Source of the DNA: Prorocentrum cordatum | Taxonomy: Eukaryota > Sar > Dinophyceae > Prorocentrales > Prorocentraceae | Direction of reading: 5' to 3' | Assembly (NCBI GenBank): GCA_963575745.1 | Contig: CAUYUJ010012636.1 | Location: 370,536-434,535, forward strand | DNA: 64,000 nt | Shown: positions 33,351 through 44,385 of the stretch, piece by piece | Numbering within the stretch: the stretch's first letter is position 1 | Layout: each line of letters starts with the position of its first letter | Made by a program: the position numbers and the translations under genes | Notes under the pieces: generated by a model | Database searches by the model: none | Seen by the model: only the letters and a program-made list of their open reading frames with translations | What the model was told of the DNA's origin: nothing

Positions 33351-34114
33351 CGAGACTGGCGGGCAGGAACATGCTGCCCGACTTGGTCCAAGACGCTGTA
33401 CCATCGGCCTTGCGGAACTTCGCTTCGCCCGCACGCATACGAGCCGAAACCTAAACCAGTCTCCAGGTTGGGGCCACTACGTGCTCACACGCCCCACCTC
33501 CGATTGCCAATGCCTTGAGGACGAAACCACCAGGTCCATGCGACATGGGGCGGAGCAACCGCGGCCAAGGATTTGCAGACAGCGAGAAGGATCCAAAGGA
33601 CGGTCAACAGCAGTTGCAAGTATTCGGGCCAACGTGGTTCTCAGCTCGTCGGGTCGAGGAGCCAAATTCGCAACAACCATTACGTAGCCTGGGCGCCAAT
33701 CGGGCACCCTATTGGCTAAAACAAACATGTGGAGAAATCACTGCAGAAGCCGAACTTCTCCCCAACACACGTCAGCTAGACAGCTGCGTGCCAACCAGCC
33801 TGTTCGGCAAATAGACTCCTGATGACCAATCCGCTCCCGTGGCTCCCTCTGCCGCTCTTCCCGCCGCCCTCCTCCCCAGCCTCCCTCCTCCCTCTTCACT
33901 CCCGGCGTTGCTCTGGCTCGAGATGATCTGGCAATTTACTCAGGCACGGCGCTCCCGCATGAGACTTCCTTGCAGATGCCTGAAACTTTTCTCTACTAAT
34001 GGCCCCTTGGCGCCTGGAACCCCTGCTGGAGCAGAATTCCGATGACAGCCGCAATTAGAAAACTCGTTTATGGCCAGCCCTCGTCTGCCTCCTCCCTCCT
34101 CCCTCTCGGAATCA

Positions 34115-34575
34115 GCTGCGAGGATGTCTCGGGCGCAAAGGGCCGGCATCACCTCGCGCGCGGCATCACCGATGCCCAGAGCTACAAGGATGTTGCAGGC
34201 GAGAGGGGCAGGATCACGTCTCGCGCGTCCTCTCGGAACCCAGACAGAGTTGCGAAGTGTCTTGGGCGCAACGGGCTGGACCACCTCAAGCCCGGCCATC
34301 TTGGAAGGCATCGATGCGAGGGTATCTCGAGCGAAACGGGCTAGACCACCTTCCGCGCGGCATCTCGGAGCCCAGAATTGCGAGCATGTCTTGGGCGAAA
34401 CGGGCCCGACCACCTCAATCCCAGCCATTTTGGACACGGACCAAACCACCTCGGTCCCAGCCATCTCGGAAAGCACAGTTGCAAGGATGTCTCAGGCGAA
34501 ACGGACCAGACCAAGCCCAGAGTTGCGAGGATGTATTAGGCGCAACGGGCCAGACCACCTCGCGCGCGGAATGAA
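34115..34575. repeat. ~66-bp minisatellite, seven units
   Basis: The anchor GATGTCT(T/C)(G/A)GGCG(C/A)AA(C/A)GGGCC recurs near 34122, 34188, 34255, 34320, 34384, 34483 and 34528. Units also share ACCACCTC, GCGCGCGGCATCTCGGA and CCCAGAGTTGCGAG. The fifth unit has an insertion. Confidence 0.75.
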
Positions 34576-34589
34576 CTCATACGGGCATT

Positions 34590-35160
34590 CAATAGAATCC
34601 CCTGGGCGTCTCCATTGGATCCAATGCGTATTCCATCGAAGTCCTATGGAGCCCATCGGAGTCTGCTAGAGCCTAATGGAGCCCAATGGAGCCGAATGGG
34701 GCTGAGTCCAATGGGGTCCTGAGGATCCCAATGGATTGAGTCCGAGTCCAACAGAGTCCAACGGAGCTCAATGAAGTCCAATGCAGTCAAATGAAGACGA
34801 ATAGAGAGCCATGGAGCCCTTTGGACTCAAAATGAGCAAAATGGAGACCAGGGGACACCAATGGAATCCAGTGGAGTCCAATTGAGCCCGCTGGTGCCAG
34901 GTGGAATCCAGTGGGGTCTAATGGAGTCATCTGGGATCCAGAAGTGCTCAAATGAGTCCTGTGGGATCCAGTGGAGTCCTGCGGAGTCAGGTGGAGTTCA
35001 ATCGTGCCCACGGGTGTAGAAAGAATCCTCTGCCGTGTACTGCAGTCCGATTGAATTCTCCATCGCTGAGATCGACAGATCATCAACTTCGACGAGTCTG
35101 CGCTCATGGCTCAGCAACGGCACGGCGCGTATGTCACAGAAGCTCGATGGAGTCCATGGA
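34590..35160. repeat. ATGGAGTCCA decamer repeat, block 2
   Basis: Dozens of degenerate ten-base units (TCCAATGGAG, CCAGTGGAGT, CCTGTGGGAT). Adjacent to, but distinct from, the 66-bp minisatellite. Confidence 0.75.
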
Positions 35161-35218
35161 ATCAGCTACGGCAGGTTCATGTCGTGACGACCCTGGCGTT
35201 GGTTTCTGACACCGCGTC

Positions 35219-35335
35219 GATCGTTCAACATTGAATGATCGGCGGCTTTCTGATCGCCCGATCGTTCCATGTAGGCCCATTCTGGGCCACTGACGGCGTT
35301 CAACCTTGAACGCCCGCGGCGGGGTCGCCGCCGGT
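35219..35335. other. Cluster of near-perfect hairpins centred on TTCAA-TTGAA
   Basis: GATCGTTCAA/TTGAATGATC pair at 35219-35240 around CA, GGCGTTCAA/TTGAACGCC at 35295-35314 around CC, and a GGCG/CGCC hairpin just downstream. The two TTCAA hairpins are 76 bases apart. Confidence 0.65.
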
Positions 35336-37925
35336 CGACACGACGCGAACCCACCCTGCTCACAATCCCATGGAGCCCAGCGGAGTCCTACTCTCGGGCC
35401 CCGTGAGGGTCCAACAACACCCCGCGCTGCGCTGCCGCCGCGCTCCGAGACGGCGCGAACCTGCCGCACTCCTCCTCGGATGTCCGGGGGTGCGGGGAGG
35501 CCGATTTCGGGTCGCGCTCCTTCATGGAAGCCTGTTTGCGTCGGCGGCTGGGAAGAATAACTGCGCTGGCGATGAGCTACCTGAACGGGGGTGCCGTTGT
35601 AGCGAATTGTGTCACCATGCAGGAGGGAGGGGAAGAAGCAGCGGAGGCGGACGAAAGAGGGGCGGTGCTTCGTGGAAACAGAAGGTTCCCAGACAGACCC
35701 GACAGAATTATGTTGGTTTCTCTGTTCTGCCAACTCCAGCACACGCGTCCCCCCTTCTTGTCACTGGCACGCGGACGGACAAGGCAGTCGTCAGCTGAAA
35801 CGTTCCCTCGGTCCTGTTGGGCCGCCCTGACCCTCCCCTTCGGAGGCCTCCCGAGGCATCTTGGGACTCCTAGAGACCTCCAGAGACCCCTGGAGACGCC
35901 CACGGGTGCGAACACTGCGGGCGCGAATGCTCTCGCAGTCTCCTGCCCAATGCTCTTCCTCCTCCTACAGTGGAGGCCCGACCACAACAAACCTTCCACA
36001 AGACACCCAACACTGAGACCCAGGGCGTCCACTGACTACTGGTGTGGGAACGTCTCGCGCTCCATGGCAAACCATCGAAACCCAAGAAGCCCAGGGCACC
36101 CTGGAGGCAAGCAGGGTGTTTCTTGGCATGGGCCTGCACTGAACCCAATGCTCTTCCTCCTCCTGCGTCCTCTGAGCGGACGGCAAAGAAGATCGCGCTG
36201 CAACTCTTCATCGGTGCACCCGGGGCGCTAGGGGGGGAAGGAACCAGCACTCCCTCCGACCCCCCCCCCCACCGTTGCCATCGCTCGGACGTCCATTCCC
36301 CGTGCATTTTGTTCTGTTACTCGAGTGTGTTTTTTGCGGCAAGAGAATCCAGGATGCTCCTCGAAGGTCCTCGCCGGGAAAAAAGATGCACTCGTCCGAG
36401 CAATACCAAGCCCCTGGCGCGAACGGCCGAGCGACCCAGAACGCGTGACGCTTTGGCGGCACGGCCCGCCGCCGCCGAAATCCTCGGGTCGAAGGCAGGC
36501 CGCGCCATGAGTGGCTCTCTCGGGTGGACGGCAGCGCGGGGGCAGCAAGCGTCAGGCGACCGAGGACTGCAGGAGAGTCAGAGCGTGAATTACCTCCCCC
36601 GCTTTCGCTTCCAGGCAAAACCAAGCCATACCACGCGCCTCCTCGTCAAGCGTCCTGACCAGTACAGGCCGCAATTTGGCATTGTTTGGTATCTCTTGGA
36701 AGCGAGGGTGGTCAAAAGCGAGGTAGGTTTGTTTTCCCCCGAGAGAGAGGCGCCCTGGAGGGGCCCTGAACGCCCCCCCCCGCTCCGAGAAGAACTTCAC
36801 GCTGTTCACCAGCCCCTGGGGCTTCGCCCTGGGCGCGGCGGCGCGGGGCCGCCGCAGGAGCGCGGCGGCGGCGCGGGGCGGCCCCGTGCGGGCCCCAGCC
36901 GCTCCCGCCCGGCGGCTGCGCCTCTGCCGCTCGCGCTCCCGCCGCGGCGGCAGAGGGCCATAACGGTCATCACGGCCGCTGGTGGGAATCATGGCGCCCT
37001 TGGGCGAGAACTGACGGGGGGCGATCCATGAAACGGGGGGGGGGGGGGAGAAACCCTTTTCGGGCCCCAGAGGCTTGGGGCCCCAGTGGGCCCCTTTCAG
37101 GAGCCCTGAGGGGGCCCTTTTCTGCAGCCCTCGCTGCCCCCCCACTCATCGCTCACCCATTGCGCGCCCCTCAACGCCCCGTCCCTGTCAATGCCCGGGG
37201 TCCCCTTGACTCCCGAGCTTCGCACCGTCCTCCCTCGCTCGCTCTTATTGTACATGTTCCCTCCCCCCTCATGTCTCTCATCCTCAATCCAAATCGTGGT
37301 GCCACGGGAAGCAAAGAAATATGGGCCCTGGTCAGGCGCAGCGGCCTTGATCTAGCGAGTTCCCAATGCCACGTCTCCCCACGCACCTCAACATACTTCA
37401 CATCCGTCCCGTCCAGTCACACCCTCCCCTGTCTTACCCTCCAGCCCATCCCGCCATGTGTCCGCTCATCCCCTGCTCCCCTCCTGTCCTATCTCCCCCC
37501 CCTGCTCCTCTCCTCCCACTCCTCTCCCCCGCCTGTGGTCCTACCTACTCTCAGCGGCTCCTCGTCCCCTTCCACCTCGAAGCTGGAGGACAGCGCCAAG
37601 CAACGCCGAGCAAAGCAAAGAAATGCCACGCAGGGCCAAGCAAGGCCACGCAATGCCAAGAAATCTGCCGACCCAGTCGAACAGTCGCCGCCCAGAATGC
37701 TGGGCTGGCACGGGGGCGGGACTTGCCGCAGGCACCTGGATCCGCCGCCCCCTGCTTGCAGGGGTGCACGGCGTGCTGGACGTTTCAGGTTTTGGTTTTG
37801 GTTCTTTTTCCAAAAGAACTTCCCAGTGGGCTCCGGCAGAACCCGCCGGCCACCCGGAATTTCCCCAAACGTGCTCAACGACCGCAAAAAATCCTCCAAG
37901 AACGGCCGTTTCGCTCGGGACATCC
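35336..37925. other. Long stretch without a supportable gene
   Basis: Mixed GC-rich sequence. Several open frames of 100-330 codons exist on both strands but overlap each other, lack recognisable domains and include C/G homopolymers (36257, 37034). 36830-36960 is GCGGCG-rich. 37440-37560 is C/T-rich. Confidence 0.45.
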
Positions 37926-37929
37926 TCAA

Positions 37930-38655
37930 AAAATCGCGAAGATGGCCCAAGATGGCCTCCAAGTCCGCCCGAGATGGTCCAAGACGGCCTCCAAAACGGC
38001 CCAAGAGAGTCCAAGACGGCCCAAGACGGCCCAAGAGGCCCCCCAGAGGCCTCCCAGACGGCCCAAGAGGCCTCCAAGAGGTCCTCCAGGAGAGTCCGAA
38101 GAGGCCAAAATCATTGATTTTCCCTTGGTTTTTGAAGGATTTTGGCATTTGCGCCTTTTCGGCTCTCCGACGGCTCAAGACGGCCCAAGAAGCCCCCAAG
38201 ATCGCCCAAGAGGCCCCCAAGAGAGCCCCATGATGGCCCAAGTGGCCTCCAAGATGGCCCCTAGAGGGCCCCAAGAGGGCCCAAGAGGCCTCCAACACGC
38301 CCAAGATGGCCTCCAAGACGCCCAAGATGGCCTCCAAGACGGCCCTGGAGCGCCCCAAGAGGGTCCCCCGTTGGCCCAGAAAGGCCCCCAAAACGGCTCC
38401 CGACGGCGTCAGACGTGCCAGGAACCCACCAAGATGGCCGAAGTTGGCTCGAAGCTGGCCCAAAAGGGCCCAAGAGGCCCCCAAGAGGGCCTCCAGGAAG
38501 GCCAAAAGATGCCAAAATCACTGATTTTCCTAAGGTTTTTGATGGATTTGGGCATTTCCCTTTTTTCGGCCTTCCGACGGCCCGAGACGGCCCAAGAGCC
38601 CCCAAAGATCGCCGAAAGATCGCCCAAGAGGCCTCCAAGACGGCGACGATGACCA
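37930..38655. repeat. GGCCCAAGA minisatellite, forward block 2
   Basis: The densest block: CCAAGA(T/C)GGCC(T/C)CCAAGA units, including perfect repeats of GCCCAAGATGGCCTCCAAGA near 38300-38340. A pair of longer (~370-bp) modules is visible, since the ATCA(T/C)TGATTTTCC box at 38112 recurs at 38517. Confidence 0.8.
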
Positions 38656-39061
38656 TCAAGACGCCCACGTGTTCCCCGAAGGCTTTCCAAACCGATTCGG
38701 GGAACACATGGTCCGATGGCTTGGCAGGTCTGGCCTCAACGTTCGGCCACATAGGCGCTTCCACAAAGGCAGGGGGCGGCGGTGATTCGCCGTAGGCGTC
38801 TTCGATACACAAAATCCTGGCAAACAAAACGACGTCGAGGGTCTGGGCCTCCGGGCATCACTGGAAGACCCCGGAGCCCCAGGAAGGGCCAAGACTGCCT
38901 GGAAGCCTCCCTCCATCTTCCACCTGCCCCTCTCCCCCTCTCCCCCTCTCCCTGCCCTGCCCTGCCCTCCCCCGCCCACACCGCCCCCCCAACCCTCCCC
39001 CGCGGCGCTTCTGTATGCGGATCCGCGTCATCGCGTCTCCCTGCCGGATCTCCTGGCTGGT

Positions 39062-39205
39062 GCGAGGAGGAGGAGGAGGAGGGGGAGGAGCAGGAGGAGG
39101 AGGAGCAGGAGGAGGAGCAGGAGGAGGAGGAGGAGGAGGAGGATGAGGACGACGACGACGACGAGGAGGAGGAGCAGGAGGAGGAGGAGGAGGAGCCACT
39201 CTGGC
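39062..39205. repeat. (GGA)n with GAC core
   Basis: Purine-rich GGA triplets, a short GACGACGAC run at 39148-39162, then GGA again. 39206-41590 otherwise has a GTC run at 39377-39417, (AC)n at 40012-40033, two GTCGTCAAAAAA boxes (40208, 40325), and no supportable gene. Confidence 0.85.
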
Positions 39206-41599
39206 GCCCGGGGGGCGGGCAGAGGGTCGAAGGTCGAGGCTCGAAGGCAGAGGAGCGAAGCTCAGGCAGGCGGCAGGTCGGCTCTGATGCGTGCAGGATG
39301 GGCACAGGCAGGTTGACAGGTTGCGTGGATCTGCGCGGCGCGAGGAACCGCCGATCCTTCGGTGCGTGGAAGGCGCGGTTGTCGTCGTCCTGGTCGTCGT
39401 CCTCGTCGTCGTCGTAACGTCCTTGGAAGTCGAAGCACAGGGGGAAGGAACGTCGTACTTAGATCGCACGGAATCGGGGGGGCAGAACGGGTTCGGAAGG
39501 AGATGCGGGGGAAGGGGGGTCCCGGGGGGCCCAAGGGGGGGTCGCCAGCTGGGGTCCTGGGGAGGTCCCGCCTTCATAGTCCGCGGCACCAGCCGTCGAT
39601 GCGCAAGCTGTCCCCCACGGCATACATTTTTGGAATCGCACGCCCACGACTCCTGACGAACGACAATCAAGGCAACGCTACGACCGACCTCTGGGCGGGC
39701 GAAGGAGGGAGGCGGAGAAGGAGAATGGGGAGAGAACGGGGAAAAATGCCGAAGGCACGGGTAGAGTGGTGAGGAAGGAGGACCACGACGAGGAACTCGC
39801 CGAGGGAGGAAAGAAGGCAGCAGGAGAAGTGTGAGATGAGGTGGATTACACATGTTACAGCCATCGCGTAGCGATAGTGCACATTCGAGCAACGCACCCT
39901 GACCTTGAAAACCAGCGGGAGGAAAAGCAACGCGAGGCGCCCGAACTGGAGGAAAATCTTCACGCAGACTGCATGCGACCGCTGTGAAAGCCGTAGCGCC
40001 CATTAGACTGCGACACACACACACACACACACACCGCCACCACCATAAACAAACAGAACACACCAGAGCACAGCGAGTTAGGTGAATGATGCGTTGAAAC
40101 TGAAGGAAGGCCTTCACCTTCTTAATCCAAGATAAGAACCTCATGTACCTCAGAAACTTCCCCGCACGAGCAGATGTCAGGGGGACGTAAGACCTGGGTA
40201 CAGGGGACTCGGAAATCCCCGACGAGGTCGTCAAAAAAATGACGAGGCCGAGCCTGCATTTTGACGAGGCCTCCCGCTGCAGACATCCCACGAAACTCCT
40301 CCTCGTCAAAATCCGAGGCGCGGTCGTCAAAAAACGATGGCGAACCCGAGTCCTGGCAAACCCGGGTCTTACGCTCCCCCGAAGATGGCAACCAGAACGT
40401 AAAATGAATTACGCGAGGGGGGGCGCAGCCGACAGGAGGAAAGATCAAGCCCACGGAGAATGTCCAGGCATGTGCGAAGCCGCGGCGCCACGTCCACATA
40501 TCGTGAACAAGACACCTCCAACACCACCAACGCGCGCCAATGCCAAACTTACGAGCACGACGTGGCACGAAGCACGATACTGAAAACTTTTGGAAGCTTT
40601 GGACCAAGCACGTAAGGAATATCTGCCCGCCTCCTGATACGCCCAGTGCCACGAGGGACCGAAAAAGCAGATGGAAACCAAGTGCGAAGCACCACCAAAT
40701 ACAAACTGCAATACTCCCCAAGCGGGGATGGGAGATGCCGGCGCTGTAAGCGGTAATGCCTGACCCCAGCTGGACGCGGCACAGATAAGAGAGGTACACT
40801 CCCCTTGCAGCGGTGGGGGGATACCCGCACTGAAGCTGAATGGACCAGGCCAGGCCCCAGCGTTGAGGCTGATGGTAAGCTGCACCCACCACTAGACGAC
40901 GAGAATCTGCACCCCGCCTGGCCGCCACAGTGCATGCTACCACTCTTTACTTTATGAAGCAAGCTTCATAAGCGAAGTGCAATGTGGCAGAGCACACTGA
41001 AATACAGCAAATGTGATACAAAACAACAGCAGATAAAAGTAAACCAGAATGCACGATAACAAACTCCTGCTGAACATTATACTTGAATTCGCCCATTCTT
41101 GCCATCCCCCACCAACAACCTCCGACAAATGCGAAAAGGAGTATGCAAGATTATGTGGTGGGAGCCCCTCAAGCGCCACGCGAAGGCAATGGGCTGGGCA
41201 CCCCATAGCTAGCTCGAGCCCCGAGGCGTACGATGCCTTGGGCCGCCCGTGCTTGAGGGGAAGACGAGGTAGATGAGAAAGCAGGAGGAAGCGAGAGGAA
41301 AAAGAAGGGGGAGGAAGAGGAGAGCAATACATGTTCTCGACTTCCTGACAACACCGCCAACAACCGCTGGACAGTCGGTGATCCTCCGCCGGCTGCGACG
41401 GCCATTGGCCCACCGCAGAGGCGGAGACAAGGGGCGAGGAATTGGTAAACATCGGGCCTTCTACAGACATACGCAGAACAAGATGTGGAGCCTTCTCTTG
41501 CGCAGCTCGCAGCGACCCCCCAGGGGCAATACGGGGCGCGGCCCCGACTGCGCCATACGCCGAGCGCTTGCCTGGCTCCGACTTCCCTGGGCGACTGCC

Positions 41600-41901
41600 C
41601 CACGAGGTGGTGTGCGCGCCGCCCCCCCCCCCCCCCCATGGTGAGTCGCCCGCCGTCCTCCCGCTCAGGAGGAACCCATCCCCCAAGGTAGGCCCCCTTT
41701 GTTCCTCAAGCGACTGTGCACCGATCGGGTGCCTCCTCCCGCGCGCTGCCCCCGAAAGTGGCATGTCTCTCTCCTCGCCCTGCGTCATGACCTGGCTGCC
41801 GCGTCCACCCCTGGAGGTGGCTTCTCTTGCTCGTCCCCTGGCTGGAGCGTCCACCCTCAAGGTGGGTGCCCCCCGCAGAAGGACGTGCACCGACGAGGTG
41901 C
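41600..41901. repeat. Array of seven short CACC/GGTG hairpins
   Basis: Small hairpins with 3-6 bp stems and 3-5 base loops recur at about 41600, 41679, 41718, 41750, 41805, 41851 and 41887 (for example CCACCCTCAAGGTGGG, GCACCGATCGGGTGC). A C16 run lies at 41622-41637. From 41902 to 42234 is GC-rich with three CCTGGCGTT repeats (42170-42225). Confidence 0.5.
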
Positions 41902-42234
41902 GGCTGTGCCGGTGACGTGCTGGAGGTGCCCGGGTGGAGCTGCCAGCCGGCCGTGCTGCGCGCCTGCTGCTGCCCTTCGCGCCGCCCCCCCGCTGCGGCA
42001 TCGACAGCCTGCACCGCCTCTTGCCGGGCCGCCCGCCCCGCTGCTCTTGCAGCTGGGCGCCCCTGCCTGGCCAGCCCTGCGGCCGGGCGCCCCTGCGATG
42101 CGCGCGCCAGCCGGGCCGGTGGCTCCTCCCCTCACCCTGCTCCTGCCGCCCACCGCCGCCGTGGCGATCCCTGGCGTTGGCGGGTGGATCCTCCCTGGCG
42201 TTTGCGAGTGGCGATTCCTGGCGTTGAGGGCGCT

Positions 42235-42855
42235 GCGTTTTGTGGCTCTCGCCTCAGCGCCGCGCACACTCGAGTCAAAAAAATGCGAGATTCACAGATT
42301 GACGGCGGGTGGTTCTCAAAATGTAGCTCTCGCCTTAGCGCAGCGCACCTTCGCCATCAAAAATTGCAAGAGCTTCACGGATTGAGGGCAGCTCGTGTTC
42401 AAAATGGCTCTCGCCTGAGCGCCTCGCACATTCGCTTCAAACACTTATGATAATTTCACGGATTGACGGCGAGTGGTTTTCAAAATGCGTCTCTCGCCTT
42501 AAGCTGTTGTACAAGAATTTCACGGGCTAGCATGATCAAGTACTAAAAACAGCGTTCTGGCAGGGTTCAGGATTACGAGGGAACAAGAATTACATTGATT
42601 CGCGGTGTTGAAGTCCCCGGGATGGTGTTCTGGCACGGTACAAGATCGTCAAGACGCAACAGTCACGTTGATCAATGGCGTTGGGGTGCTGAGAATGGAG
42701 TTTTGCCATGCTTCGGGTCTTCAACCGGTTGTCTCCCAGCGAGGCAGTTCAGTCAGTGGAAATGAACCTTGTGGGGGCCTATGAAGAGGGAGCTTGAGGG
42801 ATGGTCTATTCCAACATCGTTGATGAGTCTTCGGTTGACGCTGGTCCTCCTGCCG
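42235..42855 (+). mobile_element. SINE-like family SL-R, copy 2 (four 82-bp units)
   Basis: CTCTCGCC anchors at 42246, 42327, 42408 and 42490 give an exact 81-82 base period. The middle repeats GATTCGCGGTGTTGAAGTCC and CAAGATCGTCAAGACGCAAC (42598-42690). The 3' end ATGAAGAGGGAGCTTGAGGG ... GACGCTGGTCCTCCTGCC ends with only two TCC triplets, the shortest tail of the family. Confidence 0.75.
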
Positions 42856-42922
42856 CGTCGACCTGTCGAGCCTGCGCGGCCGCGACGCCGCCTTCCCAAC
42901 ACCCCGAAAGACGTCTTGTGTG

Positions 42923-43682
42923 ATGTCAGAGGTGGCAACGGCGAGCTGGATGCAAGATTTGGCACCTCCGAAAAATTGGGCAGATGGGGCCCATGCATCG
43001 GCACCACCAGCCAAACAGCCCACCAAGACGAAAGGAAACAAGGAGAAGAAGGGCGACCTGTACGACGCGCTGGTGAAGGTGGTCGCCAAGCTACGCCTCA
43101 ACAACGCACGAGAGCTGGCGAACCTCGCGGGCACGGTGTTCCAGACGAGGGAGATGGTGGAAAAACCGCAGTCCGCTTCCCAAATACGACGACGTCTCAA
43201 AAAGCCTAAAAAGGAGCGACATATGAACAGAGAGACAGTCGACTCTTGGGCGCGCGGACCACCACATGTGCAGGTATGGGCCGCGGTGAGCGTGCACCTC
43301 AACAATCACATGGACTCCTTTCTCGACGGCAGCGAGACCTTCAAGAAGAGCGAGGAGGAGGTGTTCACCGCGTACTTTCAGAAGCACGCCCTAGCAAGAC
43401 GCCACACGAGGTGGCGACCGCTACCGCGAGTACAAGGCCAAGAAGGGCCAGCAGGACAAGGGGGGTGCTCAGGGCAGCCAGGGCAACGCTGACACGAAGA
43501 AGGGCAGACAGGCGTTCGCCTTCTCGCACGACGAGACAGGGAGGGAGGCGCGGATGGTGCTGTCCCACTTCCTCAAGAACGCAGAAGTGTCCAAGGCGAC
43601 GCAACTCGTGGGGCTGGCCCCGCGAGGGCCGTTCGAGCGCGAGGCGGCGAGGCTTCCCTCCCTGATCGAGAAAGGCGCCTAA
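42923..43682 (+). pseudogene. Hypothetical protein, ~250 residues, one frameshift
   Basis: The ATG at 42923 opens MSEVATASWMQDLAPPKNW, followed by a Lys-rich linker and helical segments DALVKVVAKLRLNNARELA and FQTREMVEKP. Then come a basic stretch, GPPHVQVWAAVSVHLNN and SEEEVFTAYFQKHA. The frame shifts once near 43405-43420 and continues as GDRYREYKAKKGQQDK, FAFSHDETGREARMVLSHF and GPFEREAARLPSLIEKGA to TAA 43680-43682. Amino-acid variety and segment continuity argue for a once-real gene. I do not recognise the family. A degraded retroelement ORF1 or processed host gene are both possible. It starts just downstream of SL-R copy 2. Confidence 0.5.
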
Positions 43683-44177
43683 GAGCAGGTGGTCTGAACC
43701 GGGCCGACGGCGCGGCCAGAGGACGAAGCCGATCTCGAGATGGCACTCGGGCAATGCAACATCTGAGTAGAGGAGCGTTTGCGGGTAGTCAGAGGCGTGT
43801 GACTTTAGTGTCCCGAAGAGATATCCCCGATACTTCTAGAGCCACGATAAAGATTCGAACCCACGGTAGATCTAGTCACGAGTCGGCCCCCTAGACGGCC
43901 CCCTTAGTGCACACGCGCGGCGCCCAGGGTTCGCCGTCGTTCGGGGGCAGTGCTGGCTCTGCCAGGGGGGGGGGTCCCTGTCCGTTGTAAGGTTGACCCG
44001 CTACCATCAGTAGTTGGGTCGCGCAGAGTCCTTTGCCAGTTTTATAGCGCGAGGCTTGAGATACTCATTTGGACTCCCCGCGCACTGCGCATTGCTCATT
44101 GATCCTCCTCCTCCTCCTCCTCCCCTTCATCCCCTCTTTCCTACCCCTGCTCCTCGCCCTCGCGCTCCACCTCCTGC
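43683..44177. other. Unassigned sequence upstream of LINE-2
   Basis: No gene seen. A GATTCGAACCC box at 43852 resembles a tRNA B-box on the - strand, but no cloverleaf can be drawn. A short (CTC)n lies at 44102-44122. Confidence 0.45.
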
Positions 44178-44192
44178 TCATCCTCCTCCGCC
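44178..44192. repeat. Left target-site duplication of LINE-2
   Basis: TCATCCTCCTCCGCC here is repeated exactly at 50759-50773, immediately after the LINE-2 3' tail. The motif is itself microsatellite-like, so chance similarity is possible, but both copies abut the element ends. Confidence 0.65.
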
Positions 44193-44193
44193 G

Positions 44194-44215
44194 TCCGTAG
44201 CCATTTTGGCTCAAG
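44194..44215 (+). promoter_or_regulatory. Dinoflagellate spliced-leader sequence at LINE-2 5' end
   Basis: All 22 bases match the established dinoflagellate spliced leader (consensus first base A, T or G; here T), ending CCATTTTGGCTCAAG. An ATG follows at once at 44216. Because the leader is added to RNA by trans-splicing, its presence in DNA means this copy came from a mature trans-spliced transcript. One extra G (44193) between the left duplication and the leader could be a copy of the cap. Confidence 0.9.
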
Positions 44216-44385
44216 ATGTCCGATTCCCTCGGGGTCAGAGTGGAGACCTCTGATCCGAGGACAGCAACCGACAGTTTTCAGCTCCAGGGAAGCGCACCCC
44301 CCTGGAGTGCCGAGAGTGCCCCTGCCGCGGCGTGCGGCTGCGCGAGTTCTGCCACCAGAGTCTGGAGTTGGGTTCCAGGGTCACG

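Noticed and set aside
34421-34436. Third spliced-leader relic at AGCCATTTTGGAC
   Set aside because: Only the CCATTTTGG core matches. It lies inside a 66-bp minisatellite unit where related units have CCATCTTGG.
36042-38652. Overlapping 330-430-codon + strand frames as genes
   Set aside because: They run through the GGCCCAAGA minisatellite, have Pro/Arg/Gln-rich composition, competing - strand frames of similar length, and no domain.
40122-40943. 273-codon - strand frame as a membrane protein
   Set aside because: Hydrophobic and Trp/Cys-rich runs look like random GC-rich translation. Repeated FFDD segments trace to GTCGTCAAAAAA DNA repeats. No homologous pattern recognised.
43835-43900. tRNA gene on the - strand, from a GATTCGAACCC B-box-like motif
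   Set aside because: The T-stem cannot pair properly, and no acceptor or anticodon stem of correct spacing can be drawn.
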